A stretch of 64,000 nt of DNA, from NCBI GenBank assembly GCA_934351925.1, contig CAKRJT010000010.1, positions 34,903 to 98,902 on the forward strand, in the 5' to 3' direction. This document shows, one piece after another, positions 9,601-18,718 of the stretch; within the stretch, counting starts at the first letter, position 1, and the number at the start of each line of letters is the position of its first letter. The translations under genes were made by a program, and so were the position numbers. Below the pieces are notes generated by a model. It saw nothing but the letters and a program-made list of their open reading frames with translations, did not search any database and had not been told where the DNA came from. The stretch comes from an uncultured Lachnospiraceae bacterium (GTDB lineage: Bacteria > Bacillota > Clostridia > Lachnospirales > Lachnospiraceae).

Positions 9601-10297
9601 CGTCAATACCCGCCTTTAAAAGTTTCTTTATATGGCCGGTAACGAAGCCCACGACCTCGGAACGCTCGAACTCCTCCTCTGAACTTATGTCATACCAGCC
9701 CTTACACTCCATAAGCCATTCTTCGGGGTATGGGTGGCTCTGCGAGAAGGTGTACAGTGAGATAATCCACTCTGAGAGTCTTTTGTCGCTCTTTGCCGGA
9801 AGCTGTCCCTCGACAAACTCAAGAAAGGCTGCGTCCTTTTGCCCGTATGCCTCCTCGATGACCTCGTCGGCGACATCTGACATCATAAGCTTTAGCTCCC
9901 CCTCGTCGCCAATCCTGTAGGACGGGTCAAGGTCTATCGTGTTAAAGTAGTTCCTGAGAATGTAGTTGCAGAAACTGTCTATCGTACATATAACCGCGTT
10001 GTCGAGAAGTGCGAGCTGCTTTCTTATAAGCCTTACACGCTTCTCGTCCTTCTTTGTAAGCAGCTCCGCAGACAGCGCCGCTGCAATCCTCTCCCTCATC
10101 TGGGCCGCGGCAGCCTTCGTGAAGGTAACCACGACAATTCTGTCTATATCCACGGGATTTTCCTCGTCGAGCACCCTGCGTATAATTCTCTCGACCATGA
10201 CCGCAGTTTTTCCCGAACCTGCGGCGGCGGCAACGAGAAGATTTGAATTTTTCTGTTCTATCACCCTTATCTGTTCGTCAGTCCAGCTTCTTGCCAT
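6641..10297 (-). CDS. addA: ATP-dependent helicase/nuclease subunit A (AddA)
   Basis: AddA is the helicase and 3'-strand nuclease of the AddAB double-strand-break resection complex, the Firmicute counterpart of RecBCD. The 1218-residue product has UvrD/PcrA motifs in order: Walker A AAAAGSGKTAVM (about residue 26), motif II YIDEYQDSN (about 400), LHRNFRS, and IMSIHKSKGLEFP (about 765). The C-terminal RecB-like nuclease has GNAYHKIFE and IVDYKTDH with the catalytic Asp and Lys. The start at 10297 (MARSWTDEQ) has AGGGTGGAG upstream; the frame extends upstream inside addB without similarity. The first 20 bp overlap the end of addB, indicating translational coupling. Confidence 0.95.
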   Translation of the reverse strand: MARSWTDEQIRVIEQKNSNLLVAAAAGSGKTAVMVERIIRRVLDEENPVDIDRIVVVTFTKAAAAQMRERIAAALSAELLTKKDEKRVRLIRKQLALLDNAVICTIDSFCNYILRNYFNTIDLDPSYRIGDEGELKLMMSDVADEVIEEAYGQKDAAFLEFVEGQLPAKSDKRLSEWIISLYTFSQSHPYPEEWLMECKGWYDISSEEEFERSEVVGFVTGHIKKLLKAGIDEYRDMIEQLEGEGGIEKYLPTFNSDLAYFEAAYNSGTYNELRQRIGFKFDRLANAPKDADEELKNRAKALRDRVKKSVGRMSEELLFWSSEQNVDMIRYMGASAKAFIDLVLTFTQRYAEQKSGNNILSFSDVEHLALRVLRADGEFTHAAKELQTLYEEIYIDEYQDSNMVQELILTAVSRGNNIFMVGDIKQSIYSFRQADPGIFLEKYNTYEEKQDAVNALICLHRNFRSRANVLYAVNDIFADIMHADLGGVEYDTDAQLVPGKSFAGAEGISEDSDAVELMLCSVDDILLKTQESEQDAADDTEEAVQDEEKGKRELEAEAIAARIKKLTESEPQLIWDENLDGGNGGYRRAAYKDIVILLRSANVAGPEYANVLNNAGIPAVCSTAYGYFSAAEIVEILNILRVIDNPRQDIALAGALRSYFCYLTAQELALIKNFSPDTDLYSAVVDYSHGEDKEKSDAGLVKRLQDFLRFLDNYREKASYMPIHELIKELIYSTEYIVYAASKKNGRRRMANLDMLVDKAAEYEKTSFHGLFNFLRYIDKIQKYEVDMGEADTMSENDDVVRIMSIHKSKGLEFPIVFVADMEKKYNLRDAAERVNFHVKFGVGLDMVDTKLRVRKKSFHKKAMAESLKVNAIGEELRVLYVALTRAVEKLILVGSVKSADAAVEGWKRRAETAGGDYGYVYGSTNYLDLAAPVFFKKVTRARLRLEVVRAVGKIGAAGGLEYDSAGKEGIYSPAVWDEAAAEVFRKRFNFEYAHEAAVHLPGKFSVSELKHEKIEEADEETVHLVQLEKHKPAMQDSAEPEKNGGALRGNAYHKIFELFDYEVNPDVKSVREFIHGLVLTGRIDEEYERLVNPKRFVEFLNTQLGRRMKKAALTGRMYRERQFITGFPAYMIKQEYAGCEDIVMVQGILDCCFEEDGQFVIVDYKTDHVEPDNARDILVKRYEKQLKLYADAVEQISGVKVRECVIYSVSVSREIKL

Positions 10298-13200
10298 CTT
10301 TCTCCACCCTCTCACTAAACATTTTATAACAGCCGTCATCATTGTTAAGCTTCGTCGGACGTCTGTATTTATCGCGTCCCTCCTCAAAGCCGCACACGAG
10401 CCTGTATGGACAGTAATCGCAGCTTTCAGGATAAGGATTTGGCGCAATCTCGCCCTCCGAAATATGCTCACCCAGTTCCTCAAGCTTCATCGATGCGTAG
10501 GTTCCAAGAAGCCTCAGCCTCTCCTCACTCGCAGCCGATGAAGTCTTTGAGAGCGTACCATCCTTGTTGTAGGCTACCGGAATGTAGCTTGATTTTCCCG
10601 AGGTAGTCACCTTGTCGAGAAGCGCAAGCACCCTGCTGTCACTGTTTACAATCCCCTGCGGCGTCAGCGAGGCGAGAATACCGTCGTCGGGATTTTCCCC
10701 TTCCTTATAGTCAACGACAGGGTCATCGATGTTGTAGTACATCGCCGCGCCCGGCGCGTTATCCTTCATAAGGCTGTGAAGATACACCATAAGCTGCAGG
10801 GAAAGCCCGTCATATATTTTCCCGAGGTCGAGCGTCCTCTTTCCCGACTTGTAATCTATTATCTTGACATAGCTCTTATCCTCCGTCTTAGCTAGGTCTA
10901 TTCTGTCAATCTTTCCTCTTATCTTCATTCCGTTCTGCTCAAAAACGAAGCTCTTCTCAAAATTGACAGGAGTGAAGCTTCCTGCCTCCGTCTGTTTTCC
11001 GAGCGCCCACGCCGTGCGCTCTAACATGGAGTGGATTTTCTCCCGCATGTACTCATTACGCTTGCTGTCGTAGAACACCGAGTTGTTGTAGTCCGTCATG
11101 GCATACTCCACAGCCTCGCGGATATACTCCTTCCTTCTGTCTCCTACGGTCGCAAAATCGAGTTTCTCCTGTGCAAGCCTCATGGAGTATGCCTTCAACG
11201 CCTCGTGGAAAAGTGTTCCGAGGTCGGCAGCACCTATCTCGTAGAGCTTTCTCTCCTCCAGCTCAAGACCGTATTTTGCAAAATGTGCGAAGGCGCAGGA
11301 GGCAAAGGTCTCCATTCTCGAGACGCTTCCCACGAGCTTCTCCCCGTACAGAAGTCTTGCGGCGTTCTGCGTTATCCTCTGCTCGCTTACCTTCCTCAGG
11401 GCAATGTCCGCCAGCTCATTATATTTCTTCGCATAGACCGTATCGTTCTTGAGTACATGAAGCAGGGACTGCTCAGCCTCGTTAAGTTCCAGTACCTCGT
11501 TAAACCTCGAAAAAATATATCTGAAACCTTCCAGGCTGTTGTATATGAGCTGTGTCGGCTCAACCGTATCGTCCGAACCGCACAGTGCCCCCGGAAACAT
11601 CCTTCTTATATCCGCTATCAGCTTTGACGGCTTTCCCTCCCTGTTCACGGTGAAGGTCAGCATGTCCGACGGCTTAGTGAGCAGAAGATAAAGATAGAAG
11701 CTCTGCATAAAAGCCTTCTGCCTCGAGGTCGGCGACAGCTCCAACTGTGCACTGCCAAGCAGCTCCCTCTCTGTCTCGGAGAACAGTCCATGATTGGTGT
11801 TTATCTTAGGAACAAGTCCCTCATTCACACCGATAAAGAAGAGTGCCGATATGTGGTCAAGTCTCGTTCTCTCCACATCTCCCACCATGACCATGTCGAG
11901 TGTCGGCGGAATTATTCCGATTTTTATCTCATTAAAGCCCGCATCGAGTACGTCCGCGAACTCCTTTATCCCCATCGTCTCATCGCCAAGAAGCTTCTTG
12001 GTCTGGGTAAAAAGTTCCATAAGTTTCTCATAGCTCTGGCTGTACTCCTTAGCCGCTGCCGCCTGATGCTCGTTCTCCATCCGCTCCCTGAGCGCATCGA
12101 GCTGTTCATATACCCTGCTCTCGTCCAGAAAGGTGTTGAGCGCATCCATATAGTCTGCAACCGTCGCGCCCTTGTCGTGAAACACCTGATAGAGCGGCTC
12201 CATAAGCCCGCACAGCCTGACCCTGACATCGTTTATCAGTTCCAAATCAAGCTCACGCTTTGACGGGTACTTCCTCCTGAACGGCTCGTTATACCGCTTA
12301 TGTCCCCTTATCCCGAGTGCGAGCACATAGTTCTCGAACACGTCGACCTCAGACCTGGCAAAGGAGCACATGCAGCCCTTCAACAGCCTGAACACCGACT
12401 CATAGGAGTAGTCCTTCTCGACTATGGCAAGCGCCGCCCTTATGTACTCCACCGCCGGGTTTGCGAGAATTGACCTCTTGTTGTCCATGAACACGGGAAT
12501 TTTATTCTCTTCGAATACAGTTGCAATCAGCTCCCTATAATCCTCCATGCTGCTCGCTATGACGCCTATCTGACGGTATCTCATTCCGCTGCCGACAAGT
12601 CTCTTTATACCCGCCGCCGCATACTGCACCTCGGCCCTCTTACCTATGGCTGAGTATATTCTTATATTGTCCGTGTCCTTTTCGTACACCGCCATATCGC
12701 GGTACAGATTTCTCTCCAGATGTGCCAGCTCCGGCGAACCGGCAAATCTGTACGGCACGTCTTCTCCGACCTTCTCCCTCACTACCTGAACATGGTGCTT
12801 ATCCGCACACTCGCCTATCCTTCTTAGCATGTCGTAGCTCATGTTAAAAAGCCACCTGTCGCCATCCTCCGGCAGCGTCGCCGTAAAATACATGCTCTGC
12901 GCCTTGTCAAACAGCAGCTCAATAAGCCGGTACTGAACCGGGGTAAAGCCCGTGAAGCCGTCAAAGGCGAACACCGCATCCTTCAAAATGGCAGATTTGT
13001 CCACATAACTGCACAGTATCCCCGTGACCTCCTCGGTTGTTATATATTTGTCCGATATATATTCACGAAACGCCTGATAAATCAGCGAGATATCCCCAAG
13101 CTTCCTTCTAAGCCTCTCATTGTTGTTGATACCGCCATTTCTCAGCCTCTCGCATGCCTCATCGAGCATCTGCGGCGTGACCGAATACTGCAAAAGCTCC

Positions 13201-13577
13201 GAGATAACCGATTTTATCTCGCTTACGAAGCCCTGGCTGTCCTTCGCCCTTATAATCTTAAAGCTCTTCTTGTTCTCGTCTATGAGTTTTCTCAGTATGA
13301 GATTTTTTCCCGTGTCATCTATCGCCGTCGGAAGCTCGATTCCGAGCTCCTCGAACACTCTGTAGGCAAGTCTGTTAAAGCTTACGATATCTATATTGAA
13401 CGTGCCGTGTCCCGGGCTGTTCTCGACAATATTTCTCTGCGCCTGCATCGTAAACTGCTCAGGCACCACCAGAAAAAACTTCCTATCCGGAGCAGCCTGT
13501 GACATGGCAAGCAGTGCGTCGTACAGTCTCATGGATTTTCCGCTTCCGCTGCTGCCTGTAAGAAATATAACCTTCAT
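10278..13577 (-). CDS. addB: ATP-dependent helicase/nuclease subunit B (AddB)
   Basis: The 1099-residue protein is the partner of AddA. An N-terminal P-loop (TGSSGSGKS) is followed by an inactivated helicase fold. The C-terminal nuclease has KIIDYKSGK. Cysteines in FASCAFAHF and near the C-terminus in CDYCPYRLVC match the AddB [4Fe-4S] staple. ATG codons lie at 13583 and 13577. The second is chosen because GGAGG then has a normal spacing (about 9 nt), whereas it is only about 3 nt before the first. addB leads the two-gene operon and its stop lies inside addA. Confidence 0.93.
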   Translation of the reverse strand: MKVIFLTGSSGSGKSMRLYDALLAMSQAAPDRKFFLVVPEQFTMQAQRNIVENSPGHGTFNIDIVSFNRLAYRVFEELGIELPTAIDDTGKNLILRKLIDENKKSFKIIRAKDSQGFVSEIKSVISELLQYSVTPQMLDEACERLRNGGINNNERLRRKLGDISLIYQAFREYISDKYITTEEVTGILCSYVDKSAILKDAVFAFDGFTGFTPVQYRLIELLFDKAQSMYFTATLPEDGDRWLFNMSYDMLRRIGECADKHHVQVVREKVGEDVPYRFAGSPELAHLERNLYRDMAVYEKDTDNIRIYSAIGKRAEVQYAAAGIKRLVGSGMRYRQIGVIASSMEDYRELIATVFEENKIPVFMDNKRSILANPAVEYIRAALAIVEKDYSYESVFRLLKGCMCSFARSEVDVFENYVLALGIRGHKRYNEPFRRKYPSKRELDLELINDVRVRLCGLMEPLYQVFHDKGATVADYMDALNTFLDESRVYEQLDALRERMENEHQAAAAKEYSQSYEKLMELFTQTKKLLGDETMGIKEFADVLDAGFNEIKIGIIPPTLDMVMVGDVERTRLDHISALFFIGVNEGLVPKINTNHGLFSETERELLGSAQLELSPTSRQKAFMQSFYLYLLLTKPSDMLTFTVNREGKPSKLIADIRRMFPGALCGSDDTVEPTQLIYNSLEGFRYIFSRFNEVLELNEAEQSLLHVLKNDTVYAKKYNELADIALRKVSEQRITQNAARLLYGEKLVGSVSRMETFASCAFAHFAKYGLELEERKLYEIGAADLGTLFHEALKAYSMRLAQEKLDFATVGDRRKEYIREAVEYAMTDYNNSVFYDSKRNEYMREKIHSMLERTAWALGKQTEAGSFTPVNFEKSFVFEQNGMKIRGKIDRIDLAKTEDKSYVKIIDYKSGKRTLDLGKIYDGLSLQLMVYLHSLMKDNAPGAAMYYNIDDPVVDYKEGENPDDGILASLTPQGIVNSDSRVLALLDKVTTSGKSSYIPVAYNKDGTLSKTSSAASEERLRLLGTYASMKLEELGEHISEGEIAPNPYPESCDYCPYRLVCGFEEGRDKYRRPTKLNNDDGCYKMFSERVEKDGKKLD

Positions 13578-13702
13578 TTTCATTCCCCTCCTGCGTTTAT
13601 AGGTAAATTTTAGCGTTATAAACCCTCAAATGCAATTACAATTTGGAATATTTCCCTCCCTGCCTCATAATATATACAAAATAGCTGTGCAAGGAGCCTA
13701 CA

Positions 13703-14137
13703 ATGAGTTCTTCCACCAAAATTGTTGTATTCAAACTGAAGGAGCTGGTTATCGCCGGTGTGCTCGCCCTGTTAGCAGTTATCCTGCTGGTGCTTTTTAT
13801 CATACATATAACCTCCGGCGCCGGAAAAAAAGGCGATGACCCGGCACTTAGCACCTTCACTCCGGGAGTCTACACCGCATCGATAATGCTTTCAGGAAAT
13901 ACAATGGACCTTGAGGTGACTGTCGACCCGGACAACATAAAGTCGATACGCCTTGTGAACACCGCCGAGACCGTCGAGACCATGTACCCGCTTCTGTCCG
14001 CCTCAATCAAATCCCTTGAGGAGCAGGTCAGACAAAAAGGAAGCACCGACGGTATAACCTACTCCGCCGATGCTAAGTACACCTCCCTTGTCCTCATAAA
14101 CGCCATCGACACGGCGCTTGATAAGGCAAGAAGGTAA
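13703..14137 (+). CDS. Small membrane-anchored protein with an FMN-binding-like extracellular domain
   Basis: The 144-residue protein has a short cytoplasmic N-terminus, one transmembrane helix (about residues 15-37) and an outer domain. That domain, starting TPGVYTASIMLSGN and continuing IKSIRLVNTAETVE, resembles the fold seen in FMN_bind domains (a GxYxA start, then a strand ending near xxI). The flavin-attachment motif S(T)GAT is not seen, so cofactor binding is doubtful. AAGGAGCC precedes the ATG. The gene stands alone on the plus strand between addB and nadE, which face away from and toward it. Its function is unknown. Confidence 0.7.
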   Translation: MSSSTKIVVFKLKELVIAGVLALLAVILLVLFIIHITSGAGKKGDDPALSTFTPGVYTASIMLSGNTMDLEVTVDPDNIKSIRLVNTAETVETMYPLLSASIKSLEEQVRQKGSTDGITYSADAKYTSLVLINAIDTALDKARR

Positions 14138-14153
14138 ATATTCAGTTCGTGTT

Positions 14154-16064
14154 TTAGCTGTTCTTTATCGAGCCTAAGTCCTCAAGCCACAGGGTTCTCA
14201 CCGCATCACTTGGCATACGAAGGTCCCCTCTTGGCGATACTGCCACGGAGCCGACCTTCGGGCCGTCAGGCAGGCAGGAGCGCTTAAACTGCTGTGCAAA
14301 AAATCTTCTGTAGAAGGTGTCAAGCCACTTATAGACTGTGTCCCTGTCATATTCGCCCGCAAAGGCATGGCAGGCAAGGCGGTACACCTTATGAGGCATA
14401 TAGCCAAATCTTAGAATATAGTACAGGAAGAAATCGTGAAGCTCATACGGTCCAACCAAATCCTCCGTTTTCTGTGAAATCTGTCCCTCTGACGGCGGCA
14501 GAAGCTCAGGACTGACCGGCGTATCGAGCACGTCCTCTAATATCTCACTGAGTGAACCGTCCCCGCAGGTGTCCGCATAATATTTTACAAGGTGTCTCAC
14601 AAGTGTCTTAGGCACCGAGCAGTTGACACCGTACATCGACATATGGTCGCCGTTGTAGGTCGCCCAGCCAAGCGCAAGCTCCGACATATCGCCCGTCCCG
14701 ATTACCATTCCGCCGGATTTGTTTGCAATATCCATGAGTATCTGGGTTCTCTCCCTCGCCTGACCGTTCTCGTAGGTCACATCATGGACACTCTCATCCT
14801 GTCCGATATCCCTGAAATGTATCCTCACAGCTTCCCTTATGTTCACCTCATACAGTGCCGCTCCCAATCTCTTCGTGAGCTCTACCGCATTGTTGTAGGT
14901 TCTGTCCGTCGTCCCAAAGCACGGCATCGTGACAGCGGTTATGTTCTCCCTCGATATTCCAAGGCTGTCAAATGCCCTCGCCGTTACAAGCAGCGCAAGC
15001 GTGGAGTCAAGTCCACCCGATATTCCTATGACCGCATTCTTACAGCCTGTGTGTGCAAGCCTCTTTTTAAGCCCCATCGCCTGAATCGAGAGTATCTCCT
15101 CGCAGCGCACGTCCCTGTCAGTCTTAGAGGAAGGCACAAAAGGCGTCCTCTCATAGTATCTGTCAAGCTCCAGCTCATACTCCTTAAGCCTGAAGCTTAC
15201 CACCTCATATCCCGCTGCCGTCCGGACGGAGTAGGTGTTCATTCTTCTGCGCTCATTGACGAGCCTCTGTAAATCAAGGTCAGCCACCGCCGTACCGTTC
15301 TTAAAGCGTTTCGTCTCCGCGAGCACGTTTCCGTTCTCACATATTAGGTTCTGGCCGCCAAATACAAGGTCCTGTGTCGACTCGCCCTCCCCCGCATTCG
15401 CATATATATAGCCGCAGACGAGTCTCGCCGACTGTCCCGAGATGAGCGCCCTTCTGTAGATGTCCTTTCCCGTTGTCTCATCGCTCGCAGAGCAGTTGAC
15501 GATGAGCGTCGCCCCTGCCTGTGCATGGTATGTGCTCGGCGGGCATGCCACCCACACGTCCTCACATAGCTCGGCAGCCACAACAAGATTTCTCACATTC
15601 TCGCAGGAAAACAACATTCTGCTTCCCAGCTTCACCCCTAGCCCTGTGTCTACGCACTCGTCCATTCCCGGTGTAAAATGCCTCAGCTCATAGAACTCCG
15701 AATAGTTCGGAATATTTTTCTTAGGCACCATTCCAAGCAGCCTTCCGTCGCACACCGCGGCAGCCACGTTATAGAGCTTTCCCTGATGCATGAACGGCAT
15801 GCCGACAAACACGAGAAGCTTCATTCCTCTGCTGTGCTCCACGATATGCCTGAGACTGTCCTGCGCCGCATTTAAGAGCGCATCCTGCAAAAACAAATCA
15901 CCGCAGGTGTAGCCCGTGATGCACAGCTCAGGAAATACCACAACCGAGACCTGTCTTTCATATGCTTCGTCCATAAGCTTCATAATATTCTTCTCATTGT
16001 ATGTACAGTCCGCAACCCTTATATCGGGCGTAGCCGCACATACCCTAATAAAACCGTCCTTCAT
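14154..16064 (-). CDS. nadE: Glutamine-dependent NAD+ synthetase
   Basis: NadE amidates nicotinate adenine dinucleotide to NAD+ with ammonia released from glutamine. The 636 residues hold an N-terminal nitrilase-type glutaminase and a C-terminal ATP-pyrophosphatase synthetase. In the glutaminase the Glu is in FPELCITGY (about residue 46), a Lys in VPKKNIPNY and the Cys in ELCEDVW. The synthetase domain has the P-loop SGGLDSTLAL (about 348) and TGDMSELALG. The ATG at 16064 has GGAGGAG 5 nt upstream. Length and domain order match the two-domain eubacterial form. The convergent plus-strand gene ends only 16 bp away. Confidence 0.95.
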   Translation of the reverse strand: MKDGFIRVCAATPDIRVADCTYNEKNIMKLMDEAYERQVSVVVFPELCITGYTCGDLFLQDALLNAAQDSLRHIVEHSRGMKLLVFVGMPFMHQGKLYNVAAAVCDGRLLGMVPKKNIPNYSEFYELRHFTPGMDECVDTGLGVKLGSRMLFSCENVRNLVVAAELCEDVWVACPPSTYHAQAGATLIVNCSASDETTGKDIYRRALISGQSARLVCGYIYANAGEGESTQDLVFGGQNLICENGNVLAETKRFKNGTAVADLDLQRLVNERRRMNTYSVRTAAGYEVVSFRLKEYELELDRYYERTPFVPSSKTDRDVRCEEILSIQAMGLKKRLAHTGCKNAVIGISGGLDSTLALLVTARAFDSLGISRENITAVTMPCFGTTDRTYNNAVELTKRLGAALYEVNIREAVRIHFRDIGQDESVHDVTYENGQARERTQILMDIANKSGGMVIGTGDMSELALGWATYNGDHMSMYGVNCSVPKTLVRHLVKYYADTCGDGSLSEILEDVLDTPVSPELLPPSEGQISQKTEDLVGPYELHDFFLYYILRFGYMPHKVYRLACHAFAGEYDRDTVYKWLDTFYRRFFAQQFKRSCLPDGPKVGSVAVSPRGDLRMPSDAVRTLWLEDLGSIKNS

Positions 16065-16117
16065 AACACTCCTCCATGCCGCTGCTTTAGCAGTGACCCT
16101 ATTTCTTTCTTACCGCC

Positions 16118-16155
16118 TTCTTAAAAAGAAAGGAAGAAGTCCCCTTCTTCCCTTC
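16118..16155 (-). terminator. Terminator of the lipoprotein gene
   Basis: On the minus strand GGAAGGGAAGAA pairs with TTCTTCCTTTC and is followed by TTTTTAAG. It lies just after the lipoprotein stop at 16175. Confidence 0.65.
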
Positions 16156-16174
16156 CCCGACAGCAGATAAGCTG

Positions 16175-16540
16175 CTATCTCACTCTTGAATTATCTCCGT
16201 TGACGCTGTTTCCGTCGATGTCGTCGATTACTGTCTCAAGCTCATTAAGCCCATCGTTGATGACATCGCCAACACCTTCTATTATGTTGCCGTTCCCGTC
16301 AGTGTTGGTCTCCCTCTCGTCACGAGAATTTCCGCTCCGACCGGTTTCATTGGTCGTTCCGCTGGTTCCATTGTTGGTGCTGCCTGTCGTTGCATTGTTA
16401 TTGTTTCCGGTGGTTGTCTGTCCGGTATTGCCATTACCAGTTCCCTGTTGGTTACTCCCATTGCCGAAGCAGCCGGTGAGTCCGAAAACGCCGATTACCG
16501 ATATAACAGTGCATACCAGAAGTAATTTCAGCTTTTTCAT
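16175..16540 (-). CDS. Short Asn/Gly/Thr-rich lipoprotein
   Basis: The start at 16540 is chosen for AAGGAGATTATT-ATG; an upstream extension to 16591 lacks a ribosome site. The 121-residue product begins MKKLKLLLVCTVISVIG and has a lipobox ending in LTGC, so it should be lipidated at Cys23. The mature chain is a low-complexity N/G/T/Q linker (about residues 25-75), followed by an acidic segment (GNIIEGVGDVINDG) typical of small lachnospiral lipoproteins. No enzymatic motif is present. It may be a surface spacer or anchor. Confidence 0.75.
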   Translation of the reverse strand: MKKLKLLLVCTVISVIGVFGLTGCFGNGSNQQGTGNGNTGQTTTGNNNNATTGSTNNGTSGTTNETGRSGNSRDERETNTDGNGNIIEGVGDVINDGLNELETVIDDIDGNSVNGDNSRVR

Positions 16541-16712
16541 AATAATCTCCTTCTCATACATTATTGATACCTGTATTCTGCCGTAAGACAAAATACAAAT
16601 CTATTCATAACAGGAGCTTAGCGCTTCTGATATGCTTAGTATGTTCGGAAAAAATTATATTAAAGATGAAAATTTTACTAAAAATCATGCTGTCCTACAG
16701 GCGTTAACACTG

Positions 16713-17468
16713 TCAGCCGATAACCTCTTTCATGGTGTATTTTCCTGCCGGTCTGCCTGCGAGATACTTGGCTGCCTCGATTGCACCTTTGGCAAATACA
16801 GCCTTTGAGTAAGCCGTGTGCTTAAGCTCAATCACCTCATCCTCACCCGCGAATATAACCTCGTGCTCGCCGACTATTGTTCCTCCGCGGACTGCACTTA
16901 TTCCAATCTCATTGTCTGTTCTCTTCTCCCTGACCTGACTGCGGTCGAACTTGTAGACATACTTGTTGTCGTTAGCCGCATTTATGGAGTCTGCGAGCGC
17001 AAGAGCCGTTCCGCTCGGTGCGTCCACCTTCAATCTGTGATGCTTCTCGACAATCTCGATATCAAAGCCCGCTGCCGAAAGAAGCGGCGACACATCTGCG
17101 AGCACTTTAAAGAGGGTATTAATTCCAAGCGACATGTTTGCGGATTTTAAAACCGCAACTTTCTTTGCGGACTCCTCGACCTTCTCAAGCTGCTCAGCAG
17201 AAAGACCTGTCGTACACAGAACAACAGGTATATTCTTCTTAACCGCATAGTCGAGAAGATTGTTCACTGCACCCGCAGCGGCAAAATCGATAATCACATC
17301 GGCGTCGATGCCGCACTCAAAAATCGAACGGTACACAGGATAAGCGTTGTGTCCGTCATCATGCGGGTCTATTCCCGCAACAATCTCTATATCATTATCG
17401 GCCGCAGCAAGCTTCGTGATCACCTGACCCATCTTTCCGTTGCAGCCGTGCATAATAGCTTTAACCAT
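16713..17468 (-). CDS. dapB: 4-hydroxy-tetrahydrodipicolinate reductase
   Basis: DapB reduces the DapA product toward tetrahydrodipicolinate with NAD(P)H, on the lysine and meso-diaminopimelate route that feeds peptidoglycan. The 251 residues have the nucleotide-binding GCNGKMGQ at the N-terminus, IDFAAAGAV, and the active-site block EKHHRLKVDAPSGTA (about residue 140-155). The ATG at 17468 has GGAGG 8 nt upstream; an in-frame GTG at 17483 lies on top of the ribosome site. It follows dapA by 24 bp, so both are probably one transcript under the lysine riboswitch. Confidence 0.95.
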   Translation of the reverse strand: MVKAIMHGCNGKMGQVITKLAAADNDIEIVAGIDPHDDGHNAYPVYRSIFECGIDADVIIDFAAAGAVNNLLDYAVKKNIPVVLCTTGLSAEQLEKVEESAKKVAVLKSANMSLGINTLFKVLADVSPLLSAAGFDIEIVEKHHRLKVDAPSGTALALADSINAANDNKYVYKFDRSQVREKRTDNEIGISAVRGGTIVGEHEVIFAGEDEVIELKHTAYSKAVFAKGAIEAAKYLAGRPAGKYTMKEVIG

Positions 17469-17492
17469 TGTATCTTCCTCCACACTGTCAGA

Positions 17493-18377
17493 TTATAATA
17501 TTCCGTAGCCCTTCATTGCCGCCCTGAGTCTCTCAACATTAGCAGGCTCCATAGGTGACAGTGGTCGTCTGAGCGGGCCGGCCTCCCAGCCTAAAAGGTT
17601 CATGGCAGTCTTAACCGGGATAGGATTTACCTCGCAGAAAAGCGCATCTATAAGCTCAATCGCCTCAAGCTGGAGCTTGGCACTCTTACCAACCTCGCCT
17701 GCAAGATATGATGCGACGATGTCATGTGTCTTCTGAGGTGCCACATTGGCAAGCACGGAGATAACTCCCTTGCCTCCGAGCGAGAGTATAGGCACTATCT
17801 GGTCGTCGTTTCCTGAGTAGAGATCAATCTCACCGTTGGTAAGTGACATAAGCTTAGCAACCTGTGAGATATTTCCGGTGGCTTCTTTGATACCTACAAT
17901 ATTGTCAACATCCTTGAAAATCTTCGCAGCCGTAGGTGCCAATATATTACAGCCTGTTCTGCCGGGAACATTGTACATGATTATCGGAAGGTCAACACTC
18001 GCAGCAATCTCCTTGTAGTGCTCATACAGACCGTTCTGTGTAGCCTTGTTGTAGTAAGGTGTAACCACCAAAAGACCGTCGACGCCTGCCTTCTGTGCCT
18101 CCCTTGAAAGGTAAACCGCCGTCTCCGTGCAGTTAGAACCTGTTCCCGCAATAACAGGAATTCTCTTATTTACCCTCTCGCTGCAGAAACGTATACAGTC
18201 AAGATGCTCCTCATGTGTAAGTGTTGACGCCTCGCCTGTCGTACCGCATATAATGATGGCATCTGTGTGATTTTTAATCTGGTCGTCAATAATCGCACCC
18301 AGCTTATCAAAGTTGACTGACTTATCCTCATTCATAGGTGTAATGATTGCAACTCCCGAACCTGTAAATAATGACAT
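17493..18377 (-). CDS. dapA: 4-hydroxy-tetrahydrodipicolinate synthase
   Basis: DapA condenses pyruvate with aspartate semialdehyde, the first committed step of lysine/diaminopimelate synthesis. The 294-residue TIM barrel starts MSLFTGSGVAIITP. It has GTTGEASTLT (about residue 44), the Tyr in TPYYNKATQ and IMYNVPGRTG, and the Schiff-base Lys in GIKEATGN (about 162). The start at 18377 has AGAGGAG upstream; the longer frame to 18509 runs back through the terminator of the leader. A lysine riboswitch and a terminator precede the gene, so high lysine should stop transcription before it. Confidence 0.96.
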   Translation of the reverse strand: MSLFTGSGVAIITPMNEDKSVNFDKLGAIIDDQIKNHTDAIIICGTTGEASTLTHEEHLDCIRFCSERVNKRIPVIAGTGSNCTETAVYLSREAQKAGVDGLLVVTPYYNKATQNGLYEHYKEIAASVDLPIIMYNVPGRTGCNILAPTAAKIFKDVDNIVGIKEATGNISQVAKLMSLTNGEIDLYSGNDDQIVPILSLGGKGVISVLANVAPQKTHDIVASYLAGEVGKSAKLQLEAIELIDALFCEVNPIPVKTAMNLLGWEAGPLRRPLSPMEPANVERLRAAMKGYGIL

Positions 18378-18459
18378 ATTCTCCTCTTTTCCGCACTGCG
18401 TTTTTGTGTTAAATTCATGCCGCAGCGCCCACATGAACCCAGACATTAAATGTTCCTTT

Positions 18460-18494
18460 AAAGAAATAAAAGGACTGACGAAAAGCCAGTCCTT
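18460..18494 (-). terminator. Riboswitch-controlled terminator in the dapA leader
   Basis: AAGGACTG and CAGTCCTT form a perfect 8-bp stem followed on the minus strand by TTATTTCTTT. It lies between the lysine aptamer and the dapA start and is the expected expression platform. Confidence 0.8.
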
Positions 18495-18549
18495 AAGGTT
18501 CCATTCCATGTAGCGGACTATGTATGTTCCGATACAGATAAAACTTCAA

Positions 18550-18718
18550 GTAGCTCTCCATCAAATCAAGTATGATGACAGTCACACGGCTATTAACCAT
18601 GCGCCCAGCCGGACAGTCCACAGACCGTTCTGCCCGCTTCGGCACCGCTTCCTTTCCTCCACCCTCTGCCATGTCTGTCATGTCCGATGGAATACTGATA
18701 ACCGGTGCAACCTCTACC
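18550..18718 (-). promoter_or_regulatory. Lysine riboswitch (L box) of dapAB
   Basis: Minus-strand segments match L-box conserved blocks in order: GGTAGAGGTTGC, GAGGGTGGAGGAAAGGAAGC, GGTGCCGAAGC, CGGCTGGGCGC, GTGTGACTGTCATC and GGAGAGCTACTTG, the last of which pairs with the first to close the P1 stem. Position, promoter, downstream terminator and the dapA target all agree. Confidence 0.92.

Noticed and set aside
10406..13602. Several plus-strand frames of 60-200 codons opposite addB and other long genes
   Set aside because: They are antisense shadows of well-identified genes, with no ribosome sites or family similarity.
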